The position numbers were made by a program, and so were the translations under genes. From positions 1 to 64,000 of the forward strand of contig JAHHGV010000036.1 of the NCBI GenBank assembly GCA_019359695.1: 64,000 nucleotides of DNA, read 5' to 3'. This DNA is from Brasilonema angustatum HA4187-MV1 (lineage in GTDB: Bacteria > Cyanobacteriota > Cyanobacteriia > Cyanobacteriales > Nostocaceae). Below, one piece after another: positions 9,309 through 18,981 of the stretch; the first letter of the stretch is position 1; the number at the start of each line of letters is the position of its first letter. Under the pieces are notes generated by a model. It was not told the origin of the DNA and made no database searches. It saw only the letters and a program-made list of their open reading frames with translations.

Positions 9309-9566
9309 TCATTTCTTTTGCTGGCGGAACCGTTGCATGAGTTGAGCGCGTTTTTGTTCCCACCACTCATCTGTCACTTCAATCGGTTCACCGCTTTCCA
9401 AACCCTCCAACAACATCGCCTCTAACTTCTGTTGATCTGCTTTCTTTTGGGCTTGGCGAAGGAGATCGCGGATGTACTCACTCGCAGTGCTATAGCCACC
9501 TTTTGCAACCTGCTCATCAATAAAAGCTCGCATTGAATCAGGTAAAGAGATGTTGAGTGTTGTCAT
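9309..9566 (-). CDS. ParD-family antitoxin, orphan
   Basis: An 85-residue ribbon-helix-helix antitoxin starting MTTLNISLPDSMRAFIDEQV, with the ParD signature GGYSTASEYIRDLLR. The start at 9566 is fixed by AGGAGG about 10 bases upstream, although the frame stays open further. ParD normally neutralises a ParE toxin encoded just downstream and represses its own promoter. No ParE follows, since hsdS lies convergently 45 bases away. The gene is antisense within the restriction-modification operon, between hsdS and hsdR. Its promoter region overlaps the hsdR leader, so it could influence hsdR expression. Confidence 0.85.
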   Translation of the reverse strand: MTTLNISLPDSMRAFIDEQVAKGGYSTASEYIRDLLRQAQKKADQQKLEAMLLEGLESGEPIEVTDEWWEQKRAQLMQRFRQQKK

Positions 9567-9705
9567 AGATGGTTTACCTCCTAGATTTAATATATATGTA
9601 TATTGGCAAGAATTAGTAATTTCTACCAATCTGGCGGCTTCCTCTTCAAGAAACAGTTGAGCCTGGTGCATGATAGATATATCGCTGCATGTAAAAACTG
9701 CCACC

Positions 9706-12700
9706 ATGCCACAATCAACCCCAGAATATATCCATGTAGAAAAGCCTACCATTGACCAACTTATTAGCATGGGTTGGCAGCATATCGAAGGCGATAAATT
9801 CAACTCCCAAATCACCGAACGCGAAAACTTCAAACAAGTTCTGCTCATCCAACGCTTGAAAACAGTCATCAAACGCATCAACCTAGATGACAATCGTAAT
9901 TCTTGGCTTGATGATATCCAAGTCAACGCAGTGGTGAGTCAACTTGAGCGTTTAGCAGCATCAAGACTGATGGAAGCAAATAAAGCTGCTACAGAATTAC
10001 TGCTTTTTGGCACTACTGTTTTAGGAAAAGACGGCAAACAGCACACAGTCCACTATATTGATTTTGAGCATCCTGAAAAGAACGACTTTCTGGCAATCAA
10101 TCAATATCGAGTAGATCCCCTTTGGATAACAGCAGATAAAGGTTTTATCGTTCCTGATGTTGTGCTGTTCGTCAACGGTATCCCGCTTGTCGTCGTTGAG
10201 TGCAAAAGTCCCAACTTAGATAATCCCATCACTGCAGCAATTAACGACTTGTTGCAATACTCGAACCAACGTAATAGCACTCAACCAGAAGGCGCAGAAA
10301 AACTATTTCATTACAACTTGTTAATGATAGCCGCTTCTAGAGGACGGGCGGTGGCGGGTGCAGTGGGTGCAAACCATGAGTATTATGTGGAGTGGAAGGA
10401 TACCATACCCCGCACTCAAGCCGAGATAGCCGCAGAGTTAGGCGTTTCTCAAGTCAATACCCGACAAATGCTGATCGCCGGAATGCTGAACCCTGCGAAT
10501 CTCCTCGATATCCTACGAAACTTTACCTTATATGAAACCAGTGGCGGACGCACAACTAAAATTGTCTCCCGTTACCAACAATATCGCGCAGTTTTGGAAG
10601 CAATTGCTCGACTGCAACACAATCAAACCCGTTCCCAACACAGTACAGATGATCAACGCGGTGGTATTATCTGGCATACTCAAGGTGCTGGCAAAAGCCT
10701 GACTATGATTTACCTAATTCGGAAAATCCGCACGATTCGCGAATTACGCCGCTTCAAGATAGTTGTCGTGACTGATCGCACCGATTTAGAAAAGCAACTT
10801 TCTGATACTGCTGTTCTCTCAGGCGAACCGTTGCAGATAGCGAAAAAAGTCAAAAAGCTAGAACAATTCCTGCAACAACCAGGTGCAGGCTTAGTTTTCG
10901 GAATGATTCAGAAATTCAAAGGTGGCGAAGATTCCGAACAAGAGGAACAGCCGGAAAAAATGCCAAAAAGCCTCAACCCTTCCGAAGATATCCTAGTACT
11001 CATCGACGAAGCGCACCGTTCTCACGCCAGCACTCTCCACACCAATTTACTCGAAGCTTTACCCAATTGTGTCCGCATTGGTTTTACTGGTACTCCCATC
11101 GTCACATCTGCCAAAAAAACCACCAAGCAAATATTTGGTTCCTTCATCGATCAGTACAACATCCGTCAGTCTCAAGAAGACGGTGTTACCTTACCCATCC
11201 TCTACGAAGGTTTAGAAGCCAGGGGTGCAGTCACCCAAGGGGACGATTTAGATAAACTTTTTGAAATCATCTTTGCAGACAAAACCCCAGAAGAACGGGC
11301 GCAGATAAAAACTAGATACGCTACCAAAACCCAAGTTGCAGAAGCACGCGAACTCATTAAAGCCAAAGCTAAAAATATGCTACGCCACTATGTTGAGCGT
11401 ATTCTACCCGGAAGCTTCAAGGCGCAAGTCGTCGCCCCTAGCCGTCGCGCTGCTGTTCGTTACTACGGTGCATTTGTCGAAGCACAGCAGGAACTCGTGC
11501 AACAACTAGAAACTCGCGCCCCCATTCTGCGAAGTCTCGACTCAGAAGTTTTAGAATCTGTGAATGAAGAAACGCGCTTTTTAGCCCAAGCACTTCCCTA
11601 TTTAGAAACCATCCGCCGTTTAGAATTTGGCGTTATCATCTCTGGAGATAAAAATGATGACTCCAGTTGGGAAGAGTGGACAAATAAAAGTAAGCAAGAA
11701 GCACGCATTGAACGCTTTAAAAAATCTCTAGTAAATTCTGACTCCACAAAACAGGATAGTCTCGCTTTCTTAATTGTCAAAAGTATGTTGCTGGTTGGTT
11801 TTAACGCTCCCAACGAACAAGTTTTATATTTAGACAGGGGGATGAAAGAATATGAATTGTTGCAGGCAATCGCCCGCGTGAACCGCATCTATAACGATAC
11901 CAAAAAATATGGCTTAGTCGTCGATTACTACGGTGTCAACCTTGCAGAAGCCTTAGCAATTTACGACGAAGTCGATACAGAATCAGCCTGGTTTGATATT
12001 GCGGACGAAATTCCCAAATTAGGCGATCGCCATCAGCGAGTTATCAATTTATTCACTGCAAACGGCTGCACAATAGATGACGTAGATGCTTGTGTAGACA
12101 TACTGCGAGATGAACGCCTGAGAGTAGAATTCAACGAATTTTTGAAAGACTTCATCGATACCCTTGATATTATTCTGCCACGACCAGAAGCCCGTCATCC
12201 CTATAATTTTGTTAAGGATGCTAAAAAACTCGGTTTTATAAAAAAATCTGTTGCAGACCTTTATCGAGATGAAAAACTTAATATAGTCACAGCCAAAGAA
12301 AAGGTTAGATCATTAATTGACCAATACATTGAAGCACAGGGGATTGACTTAAAAGTTCCACCAATTGATATTCTGTCTTTAAACTTCAAAACCCACGTCC
12401 AGCGCCATCGCTCAATGAAAGTGCAAGCTGCCGAAATGGAATTTGCTGCCCGCCATCACATCAGTATACATTACGATGAAGACCCAGCTTATTACAAAAA
12501 ATTAAGCGCTCAATTAACAGAGATTCTAGAATCTTTTGCCGATAATTGGCTAGAAAAAGTTAATGTCTTGTGGCAATATATCCAAGAAATACAAGCAGGT
12601 CGTTCTACAGATGAAACTGGACTCAACCCGAAAACTCAACTTCCATTTTTTTATATTTTAGCCGAACATTCCACCAAAGAATTAACTCAACTTGCCCAAG

Positions 12701-12900
12701 CGACAAAAGAAATTGTCGAACACATCCGCCAAGATATTCGTCGAGTGAATTGGGATAGTCTTGTCAGTCAAGAAGACTTGAGAAAGTGGATAGCAGGTTA
12801 CTTGGATGATCATGATGTCGTGAATTACGACCAATTAGAAATAGTAGCAGAGAAACTTGTGCAACTCGCTCGCCTAAATCGTGATAATTTAATTGCATGA
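9706..12900 (+). CDS. hsdR: type I restriction endonuclease subunit R
   Basis: HsdR is the DNA translocase and nuclease of the complex. Order of domains: a PD-(D/E)XK nuclease (DVVLFVNGIPLVVVECKSP, ExK near residue 163), then SF2 helicase motifs Walker A QGAGKS near 325, LIDEAH near 430 and GFTGTP, then motif VI-like AIARVNR, and a helical C-terminus. I prefer the ATG at 9706 (MPQSTPEY), which fits the usual HsdR N-terminus; the frame also has an ATG at 9670. No good ribosome binding site precedes either. It ends by overlapping the next gene as ATGA. Confidence 0.95.
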   Translation: MPQSTPEYIHVEKPTIDQLISMGWQHIEGDKFNSQITERENFKQVLLIQRLKTVIKRINLDDNRNSWLDDIQVNAVVSQLERLAASRLMEANKAATELLLFGTTVLGKDGKQHTVHYIDFEHPEKNDFLAINQYRVDPLWITADKGFIVPDVVLFVNGIPLVVVECKSPNLDNPITAAINDLLQYSNQRNSTQPEGAEKLFHYNLLMIAASRGRAVAGAVGANHEYYVEWKDTIPRTQAEIAAELGVSQVNTRQMLIAGMLNPANLLDILRNFTLYETSGGRTTKIVSRYQQYRAVLEAIARLQHNQTRSQHSTDDQRGGIIWHTQGAGKSLTMIYLIRKIRTIRELRRFKIVVVTDRTDLEKQLSDTAVLSGEPLQIAKKVKKLEQFLQQPGAGLVFGMIQKFKGGEDSEQEEQPEKMPKSLNPSEDILVLIDEAHRSHASTLHTNLLEALPNCVRIGFTGTPIVTSAKKTTKQIFGSFIDQYNIRQSQEDGVTLPILYEGLEARGAVTQGDDLDKLFEIIFADKTPEERAQIKTRYATKTQVAEARELIKAKAKNMLRHYVERILPGSFKAQVVAPSRRAAVRYYGAFVEAQQELVQQLETRAPILRSLDSEVLESVNEETRFLAQALPYLETIRRLEFGVIISGDKNDDSSWEEWTNKSKQEARIERFKKSLVNSDSTKQDSLAFLIVKSMLLVGFNAPNEQVLYLDRGMKEYELLQAIARVNRIYNDTKKYGLVVDYYGVNLAEALAIYDEVDTESAWFDIADEIPKLGDRHQRVINLFTANGCTIDDVDACVDILRDERLRVEFNEFLKDFIDTLDIILPRPEARHPYNFVKDAKKLGFIKKSVADLYRDEKLNIVTAKEKVRSLIDQYIEAQGIDLKVPPIDILSLNFKTHVQRHRSMKVQAAEMEFAARHHISIHYDEDPAYYKKLSAQLTEILESFADNWLEKVNVLWQYIQEIQAGRSTDETGLNPKTQLPFFYILAEHSTKELTQLAQATKEIVEHIRQDIRRVNWDSLVSQEDLRKWIAGYLDDHDVVNYDQLEIVAEKLVQLARLNRDNLIA

Positions 12901-13595
12901 CAACTATCACCTTTGGCGAACTGAATTTTGAATTACGCCACAGTTCTAAACGTCGTACCGTAGGGATTACCGTCGAACGTGACGGTCAATTAATCATAGC
13001 TTCATCTCCAGAAGTGTCAATAGAAACTCTGGAGAAAATAGTCAATGATAAACGCTACTGGATTTACAGCAAACTGTTAAAAAAAGAGTTTTTTAATCCA
13101 CCAGTAGGTGTAAAGGAATACGTTTGCGGTGAAGGATTTTACTACTTAGGACGCAGCTATCGCCTGAAATTAGTAGATAGCGTAAAAGGACAACCACCAC
13201 TCAAGTTTTACCAAAGCCGTTTTGAATTGCAGCGCGAAGAACAGCTACGGGGACGAGAATGTTTTATTCAGTGGTATGGCGATCGCCTGTCCTCAATTTT
13301 AAACACATATCTCGCTGTTTTTGTCAATAAAGTTGATGCTTCTTCCCGCTCAGTACAGGTACGCGAATTAGGCTACCGTTGGGGTTCCTGCGGACACAAG
13401 GGAGATTTATATTTCCACTGGCGAGTGGCGATGCTACCGCGTCCCATGATTGAGTATGTGGTGGTTCATGAGCTGGTGCATCTGATTGAACCAAATCATT
13501 CCAATCAGTTTTGGGATAGAGTGCAGCGTATTGTGCCGGATTATTTGGAAAGGAAGCGGTGGTTAGCTGAGAATGGGGCGAGTTATGACCTTTAG
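12897..13595 (+). CDS. YgjP/SprT-like zinc metallopeptidase (DUF45)
   Basis: A 232-residue protein with the zinc-binding motif HELVHLIEPNH near residue 190, preceded by RWGSC, the signature of the YgjP (M48-related) family. Such genes are frequent partners of type I restriction-modification operons. The four-base overlap with hsdR indicates translational coupling. The role is unknown; processing of the complex or of damaged protein-DNA adducts is only a guess. It is the last gene of the operon, followed by a short palindromic repeat near 13632. Confidence 0.88.
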   Translation: MTTITFGELNFELRHSSKRRTVGITVERDGQLIIASSPEVSIETLEKIVNDKRYWIYSKLLKKEFFNPPVGVKEYVCGEGFYYLGRSYRLKLVDSVKGQPPLKFYQSRFELQREEQLRGRECFIQWYGDRLSSILNTYLAVFVNKVDASSRSVQVRELGYRWGSCGHKGDLYFHWRVAMLPRPMIEYVVVHELVHLIEPNHSNQFWDRVQRIVPDYLERKRWLAENGASYDL

Positions 13596-13694
13596 GGATT
13601 TCAGGAGTGGTGCGATGGCACGGAGTGCAGACGCCAAAGGCGTATCGCTTTTCATATCACATCCAGCAATAGCCCCAACAAAAAAATCCGCGAC

Positions 13695-14852
13695 TCAAGA
13701 CGAACGAAAAAGAACTCTTCCTGGAAGCACCTCATCGTTAATCTTGGCATAAACCCGCAAACATGCAGACACCTCCCCCCGCACTCCACCAATATCTAAT
13801 TGCAAATCGTCCTTTGACCAATTAAAAACATCAGCATAGGTTCCCCATAATGGACGAATTTGCACATGATAGCCAGCATGACGAGTTTTCTCTACCATTG
13901 AGTCCAGAGTACGCCGTGCTTCTTGTTGCAATTTACCCCACCAAGAATAACGCTCAGCACATGGCAAATACACCAAAGAGTGTATTGCTTCATCTAAATC
14001 AAGTCTGGCACGCAAAGCGACAACTGGATCGACATTATCAGCAGTGGTTTGTACCCGACGAAAACGGTCTATCAGTGCTGTAATATATTTAGACTTTTCT
14101 CGTTCATCGTTTAAAGACCTCACACCGAATCTATCAACACTTTTGAGCGCATGGTGCAAAGATAAATCGAGTTCAATAAATTTCAGACAAATAGAAACCA
14201 CCCCAGCTAACAAATCAAGTTCACCATCGTGTCTTTTCACCATTAATCGTGGATCAAAATCAACTTGGTCTGATAAGTATAAGCCAGTCGCTTTTACCTT
14301 CCCTTTCAAACCAGGATAGATATATTCATTGCGGATGAAAGGTAGTGATAAGTGCGATGAGCGCTTATCTTCTGTTGCACCCACTTGACTTGCTTGTGTT
14401 AACATTTGCTCTTGCCAAATATGAGCTATCTTCTCAGGAACGCGTAAGAGCAAACGTTGCATCTCGTTCCACAAATCACTATCATGAGTGCTAAGAATTT
14501 GGTAATCCCCGATATAATTTGATATTTCTCGGTCAGATAGCAAAACTTCACTCAGTTGTCTTAATTTGAGTTCGTCTTTTAGTTCACTGGTGACTGGTTC
14601 TAACACATCTTCCCAACAAGAATTCTCCTGTGAGGACAAGACAGTTTCCTCACTCAAAGTCTCCTGTTGAAAAGCTTCTTGCAAAAGTATATCTAATTCC
14701 CTCAGCAATTCTTGACAAGCAGTGCTTCCTGGATCTGTAGTTGCGGTTTTTAAAGCTTCTTGTAATTGAGTCCGCAGTCCGTGCAAACTCAACCGCAATA
14801 CCCAAGCTAAATTTGAGTTGTCAACTTTCAATAACTTGCTGAGGTGCTGCAT
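13695..14852 (-). CDS. unrecognised protein, third gene of the dynamin/Hsp70 operon
   Basis: A 385-residue, apparently soluble protein with no domain I recognise. The N-terminal third is acidic and helical; later segments include YPGLKGKVKATGLYLSD and a region rich in Trp and Arg near the end. The ATG at 14852 has GGAGG nine bases upstream. It lies on the same strand as the Hsp70-like and dynamin-like genes and probably serves the same system. A 97-bp piece of this gene (14363-14459) is copied 10.5 kb away at 3897-3993. SrfA of the SrfABC loci is one possible counterpart, unproven. Confidence 0.8.
   Translation of the reverse strand: MQHLSKLLKVDNSNLAWVLRLSLHGLRTQLQEALKTATTDPGSTACQELLRELDILLQEAFQQETLSEETVLSSQENSCWEDVLEPVTSELKDELKLRQLSEVLLSDREISNYIGDYQILSTHDSDLWNEMQRLLLRVPEKIAHIWQEQMLTQASQVGATEDKRSSHLSLPFIRNEYIYPGLKGKVKATGLYLSDQVDFDPRLMVKRHDGELDLLAGVVSICLKFIELDLSLHHALKSVDRFGVRSLNDEREKSKYITALIDRFRRVQTTADNVDPVVALRARLDLDEAIHSLVYLPCAERYSWWGKLQQEARRTLDSMVEKTRHAGYHVQIRPLWGTYADVFNWSKDDLQLDIGGVRGEVSACLRVYAKINDEVLPGRVLFRSS
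14363..14459 (+). repeat. 97-bp direct repeat, right copy
   Basis: Coding sequence within the gene at 13695-14852. It is the likely source of the copy at 3897-3993, with four mismatches in 97 bases. Confidence 0.9.
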
Positions 14853-14965
14853 ATATCCTCCGTTTTGAGTTTTAAATTTCTCTCGTTCCCAAGTTCTCCA
14901 CAGTGAACAGTGAGTCCAGTGCTGCAGGAGGGTTTCCCTCCGTAGGCATCTGGCGAACCCGAAGG

Positions 14966-15030
14966 GTTAACAGTTAACAGTTAACAAAAGAGACGAAGCT
15001 AGGTACACTTTCTGTTCCCTGTTCCCTGTT
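14966..15030. repeat. heptanucleotide arrays GTTAACA and TGTTCCC
   Basis: Three GTTAACA units (14966-14986) and two and a half TGTTCCC units (15013-15030) lie in the 237-base gap between the Hsp70-like gene and its downstream partner. The intervening GACGAAGCTAGGTACACTTT block (14992-15011) recurs inverted near 49136-49155, so this is a dispersed repeat unit. Confidence 0.8.
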
Positions 15031-15089
15031 AAGCGTTCCCTACCTCTACGAGTCAATTCACCGAATCAAACTGGATTCCTATAACTGTT

Positions 15090-18000
15090 TCAATGTTCTC
15101 CAGAAAACGGATCACGTTCTGCCTTTACATCGTTAGGCTGTGGTTGGAGATTATCTCGAAAAACACATCCTTCTTGCTGAAGACATTCTGGATTTTTTGA
15201 TGTCAAATAAGGTACTTCAAATGCATGTACTTTCAGGATACCTTTTTGATTGAGAGAGACATAATATCGGCAAGGATATTCACTTTTGACTTCTGGTTCG
15301 GGTAATTCGCCAATCAGTTCCCATTTATTAGATTTGGGATTGTGAAATTGAAAGTAGAATGTATGTTTGCCACTCGTAGGAAAGGAAGGTAATTCAGTAA
15401 TTAACCCCATCATTTGTGGTTGTATAGCACCATCATCATATCGAAACACTCTCAAATTTCTGCTATAGTTTTTATCCGCTTCAAATACGACAGTATGAGC
15501 ATCTGTTTTGAGAGCATTTGCCGATTCAGCCACATTCACAGCAATATCACATACCACCAAATCTTCCTCAGAAATAACATCTGGTATTCCTATGACTTTT
15601 GCCGCATCAAGACAGGGAATATTCACAGGAATTAAATAGTGAGGATTTCCCCGACAAAGTAGTAAATCAATATCAAGCTTTTGATTAATTTCAAACTGGA
15701 CTTTGATAGAACTTTTAAAATCTTCCTCACTCATTTCCAGTTTCTTTCTCAAAGCATCGCCGTTATAACTACCCCAAAGTTGAGGTTTGATATTCTCAAA
15801 ATCCTGACGAATGATATTATTTGTTAACTGCATACCTTGCCAACTACTGCGGTATTTCGCCATTGCATCGTCAGCTTTTAGTTGATAAAGTTCTTGCCCA
15901 GCTTGAAAAATTGGATCTAAAGTTCCTCCAATCACTTCTCTTTTAAAAGAGCATGGCAGAAAATAAAAGAGATTTTTGACATCAATATAGAGTTGATTAG
16001 CTCCTCTACGTAGCAATTCTTTAGATTCTTTCGGCGCAAAACCCAATTGTCTTAGTTTTTCTGCAAAGCAAGCTCCAGCCGAGGTTGCAAGCTTTGTATA
16101 TTCGGGTTCAAAGGTGACTCGCTCTTCATTCCAAACAAAATAGTCAGACTTGCTAAAAACTCGATAAAGTTCACGTTCAACTAATTCAAGGTTGCAAGTT
16201 TTTCCAGACAGAATCAACCAGTCAACTTGCTCTTTGCTACTTTGAGAATTTCGGGAATGGTAAAGCTTGTTTTCTAAAGCATTTTCGAGCAATCCTTGAC
16301 CAATACCAACCGCTTCTCGAATCACAGGAGATACTGCTCTTTCAAATTGCTGTACTGTGAGTGTTACACTTAGGTTATCAACAACTTCAGTTGATAAATC
16401 AATATCGTTTTGTTGCAGCAGTTCAGAGATTTTTGATCCATCAAGAATGAAGATAGGTTCGGGTGCATCTTGTTGGCGCTTTTGACCTAGTGCTATTTTT
16501 GCATTTTCTGCTTGTTCCCAAAGAGTGTAGAAAGTTTGTGCGCGAGATGATGAATATTTCCAGCGAGTGGGAAGTACTTTTTCTGCTGCATTTAAAGCAT
16601 CCTTGTAAGCATCGCCTTCTCGAATTTCTTTGTCTACACAAGCCAATAGGCTACCAGGTAAGAATTTGCTGTTATTAAGAAAGCGATCGCTCAACTCTTC
16701 TGGCTGCACTTTCAACACATCTTTTGGTAAACGTTCTTCAGTTACGGCTGTGAGTAAACAGTCTGCGATCGCCGCCTTCAACAACAAAAACAACCGCAAA
16801 GTAATCAACTCGCCACCCAACTGCAAATGTCCGGAAGAACCTAATAATTTAGGAGTTAATTTATAATACCGTCCGCCGTCGCCTCGGTCTTCCCCAGGTT
16901 CAAAGGGATTAATTTCTTCCAGTGTCAAGCGAATAAGCGCTAAATCAGTGGTTCCGCCACCAATATCCAAAACGAGGACATTTTGCCACCATTTATCCCC
17001 ATTGTAACGGCAACGGGTTTTGAAAGATTCAATCCCCACATTCAAATCACCGCCAAACTCTCGCCATAAAAAGAAGATGGCGACCGAAATCGCTTCGTCA
17101 TAAGCCATCTGCACATCTTCGATATCCAGTTGTTTCACCAGCTTCTCAATTTCGCGGCGCACAAATGGTGAGGCGATCGTTGGGTAAGTCACCACTGCAC
17201 GGTAGAATTTACCCTCAGAACACTTACCTGGGTAACGTTGACGATAATTCTGTGTCAGCGAAATCAGCTCAGCATAAGCAGCTTGAAGCAGCTTGTTAAC
17301 CTCAATTGTATCTTCTTGGTCATCTAGTGTAATTTTAAAAGAACGTTCTTGACCAAAATAGCGCTTGGGTGAGTGGAGGAACCTCCCTTCAATTTCCTCC
17401 CCATTTCCAATCGTGTCTAATCTGTGCTGTCTAGATTGTTCACCTAAAACAACTTTCACCTTTGCGGAGTCATCTTTTGACAAAGAAGGTTCCAGATTAA
17501 CAACTTCTAACTCACTAGGAATTTCATTAAGACGACGGTCTTTGTCCAATTCTACTGGAATCAAACTTTGCCATTCCAGAGGTGGTACGCGGAAAACTTC
17601 GTGATAGATCTGATTCAACCGTTTACTGGCGGCGCGACGAAACCAACCAAGACGTTTACTCAAACAAATTTCTATCTGTCGGATAGCTTCCAATAACTCA
17701 GTACTGTCAACACCTCGAAAAAGTTGCTCCCCCAAATTCTGGTGAACAGAATCAGGAATTGAAACAAAATCTTTACTCAGTTCAGTTAAAAACTTTTGCC
17801 ATTCCTGTTCCCAAGCATGACGACTGATACCTGGGACATTATCCACAGGACGCTGATTTAACCATAGTGCCATACGTTCCCGTAGCCGCACCTCTTGCTC
17901 GCTAGGTAAACTATCTGGAGTGACAATGACTTTGGGATCGTAGAGCGTAACTGTAGAATTAGAAGTGCCGAAATCAATCGCAAACCAGCCTGGATAAGTA

Positions 18001-18506
18001 ATTTCTGGCTTTTTGCTTTCTTGAGATGATTCGGGTTTGTCAAAAGGTTCTGGTAGTGGCAATGGTAGCGTATCTCTCACTGACATTTGTATTACGGTAT
18101 CTTCAATACCTGCATAAGTCCATATATTGCACTCAGCCGTAGAGTTTTTGCTTGTAGATAAATTAGGATTACCTATTTCATCCGAATCAAAATACTCAAC
18201 AATGACTTGCAAAGTGCAGTTCACACCTGCTGGTAGTGGTTCATTCCACCTACACTCAGTTTGCTTTAATCGCTGTGGTGTCGAAAGTCTCAGGAATCTA
18301 CTAGCGCTAAAGTTAACACTTTTATAAGCAGATTGTATTTGTGCTGCTAACTTTTCTGGCGTTCCGCTGACAACAATATCAATTTTGGAGATATGAGGTA
18401 AATTAAAACTCTCAGTAGGTTTTATTTCAATAACTGGCAGAAGTAATAACTCATCATCTTTTGTACGCAGTTGGTAGCGGTTTAAAAGCTCAATTTTAAC
18501 ACCCAT
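15090..18506 (-). CDS. Hsp70/actin-fold ATPase, SrfB-like
   Basis: A large protein of 1138 residues with an Hsp70-type nucleotide-binding fold. Phosphate-1 loop AIDFGTSNSTVTL lies near residue 174 and phosphate-2 loop VLDIGGGTTDLALI near 507. This agrees with SrfB-type proteins more than with DnaK, and there is no DnaK substrate-binding domain. About 170 residues precede the ATPase core and a long helical part follows. I chose ATG 18506 with AGGA upstream over the TTG at 18530. Middle gene of a three-gene minus-strand operon with a dynamin-like GTPase. Confidence 0.8.
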   Translation of the reverse strand: MGVKIELLNRYQLRTKDDELLLLPVIEIKPTESFNLPHISKIDIVVSGTPEKLAAQIQSAYKSVNFSASRFLRLSTPQRLKQTECRWNEPLPAGVNCTLQVIVEYFDSDEIGNPNLSTSKNSTAECNIWTYAGIEDTVIQMSVRDTLPLPLPEPFDKPESSQESKKPEITYPGWFAIDFGTSNSTVTLYDPKVIVTPDSLPSEQEVRLRERMALWLNQRPVDNVPGISRHAWEQEWQKFLTELSKDFVSIPDSVHQNLGEQLFRGVDSTELLEAIRQIEICLSKRLGWFRRAASKRLNQIYHEVFRVPPLEWQSLIPVELDKDRRLNEIPSELEVVNLEPSLSKDDSAKVKVVLGEQSRQHRLDTIGNGEEIEGRFLHSPKRYFGQERSFKITLDDQEDTIEVNKLLQAAYAELISLTQNYRQRYPGKCSEGKFYRAVVTYPTIASPFVRREIEKLVKQLDIEDVQMAYDEAISVAIFFLWREFGGDLNVGIESFKTRCRYNGDKWWQNVLVLDIGGGTTDLALIRLTLEEINPFEPGEDRGDGGRYYKLTPKLLGSSGHLQLGGELITLRLFLLLKAAIADCLLTAVTEERLPKDVLKVQPEELSDRFLNNSKFLPGSLLACVDKEIREGDAYKDALNAAEKVLPTRWKYSSSRAQTFYTLWEQAENAKIALGQKRQQDAPEPIFILDGSKISELLQQNDIDLSTEVVDNLSVTLTVQQFERAVSPVIREAVGIGQGLLENALENKLYHSRNSQSSKEQVDWLILSGKTCNLELVERELYRVFSKSDYFVWNEERVTFEPEYTKLATSAGACFAEKLRQLGFAPKESKELLRRGANQLYIDVKNLFYFLPCSFKREVIGGTLDPIFQAGQELYQLKADDAMAKYRSSWQGMQLTNNIIRQDFENIKPQLWGSYNGDALRKKLEMSEEDFKSSIKVQFEINQKLDIDLLLCRGNPHYLIPVNIPCLDAAKVIGIPDVISEEDLVVCDIAVNVAESANALKTDAHTVVFEADKNYSRNLRVFRYDDGAIQPQMMGLITELPSFPTSGKHTFYFQFHNPKSNKWELIGELPEPEVKSEYPCRYYVSLNQKGILKVHAFEVPYLTSKNPECLQQEGCVFRDNLQPQPNDVKAERDPFSGEH

Positions 18507-18981
18507 CTCATGTATTTCCTGAAATTTCAATATAGTTAGTCGTTAGCAATTAAACCTCTAGCAATCTTGAAAGACATGTAATCATAAATATCCATTTTCA
18601 TATTTATTGCTAGAAGTTTATTCAATGATTACTCCCTTCCCGCCCAAAGAATACCTAATTTAACGTAGACGCGGAGCGGCTTCCCGCAGGGTACCGCAAA
18701 GACACGTTCGCGAAGCGTGCGCCTTAGCGCATAGGACACGTTAGCGTAGCGTGCGCCCTTGGCGCATAGGAAGAAGAAAATAAGATAGGTAATCTTACAC
18801 CGGTAAAGGAGTAGTACAGCTTCTTCCTCTTTTCTTTCTTTGCGCTCTTTGCGACGCCAGTCGCCTCAAGTCGGGGGATCCGCCCACGGCGCTGGCTCCT
18901 CTTTGCGGTTCGTTTTTGTCTTTATTGTTCACGACCTATTCGGAATTAGTGTAGTATTGCTGTTAACAACTAACCAATTAA
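18507..18981. repeat. repeat-rich intergenic gap in the dynamin/Hsp70 operon
   Basis: About 475 bases without a gene. It carries GC-rich interspersed repeats near 18665-18775 (GTTAGCGTAGCGTGCGCC type) and 18843-18905. No promoter could be assigned with confidence, so whether the two flanking genes share a transcript is open. Confidence 0.6.

Noticed and set aside
9567-9926. N-terminal extension of the ParD frame
   Set aside because: AGGAGG directly upstream of 9566 and the family's usual N-terminus fix the start there; the extension overlaps the start of hsdR.
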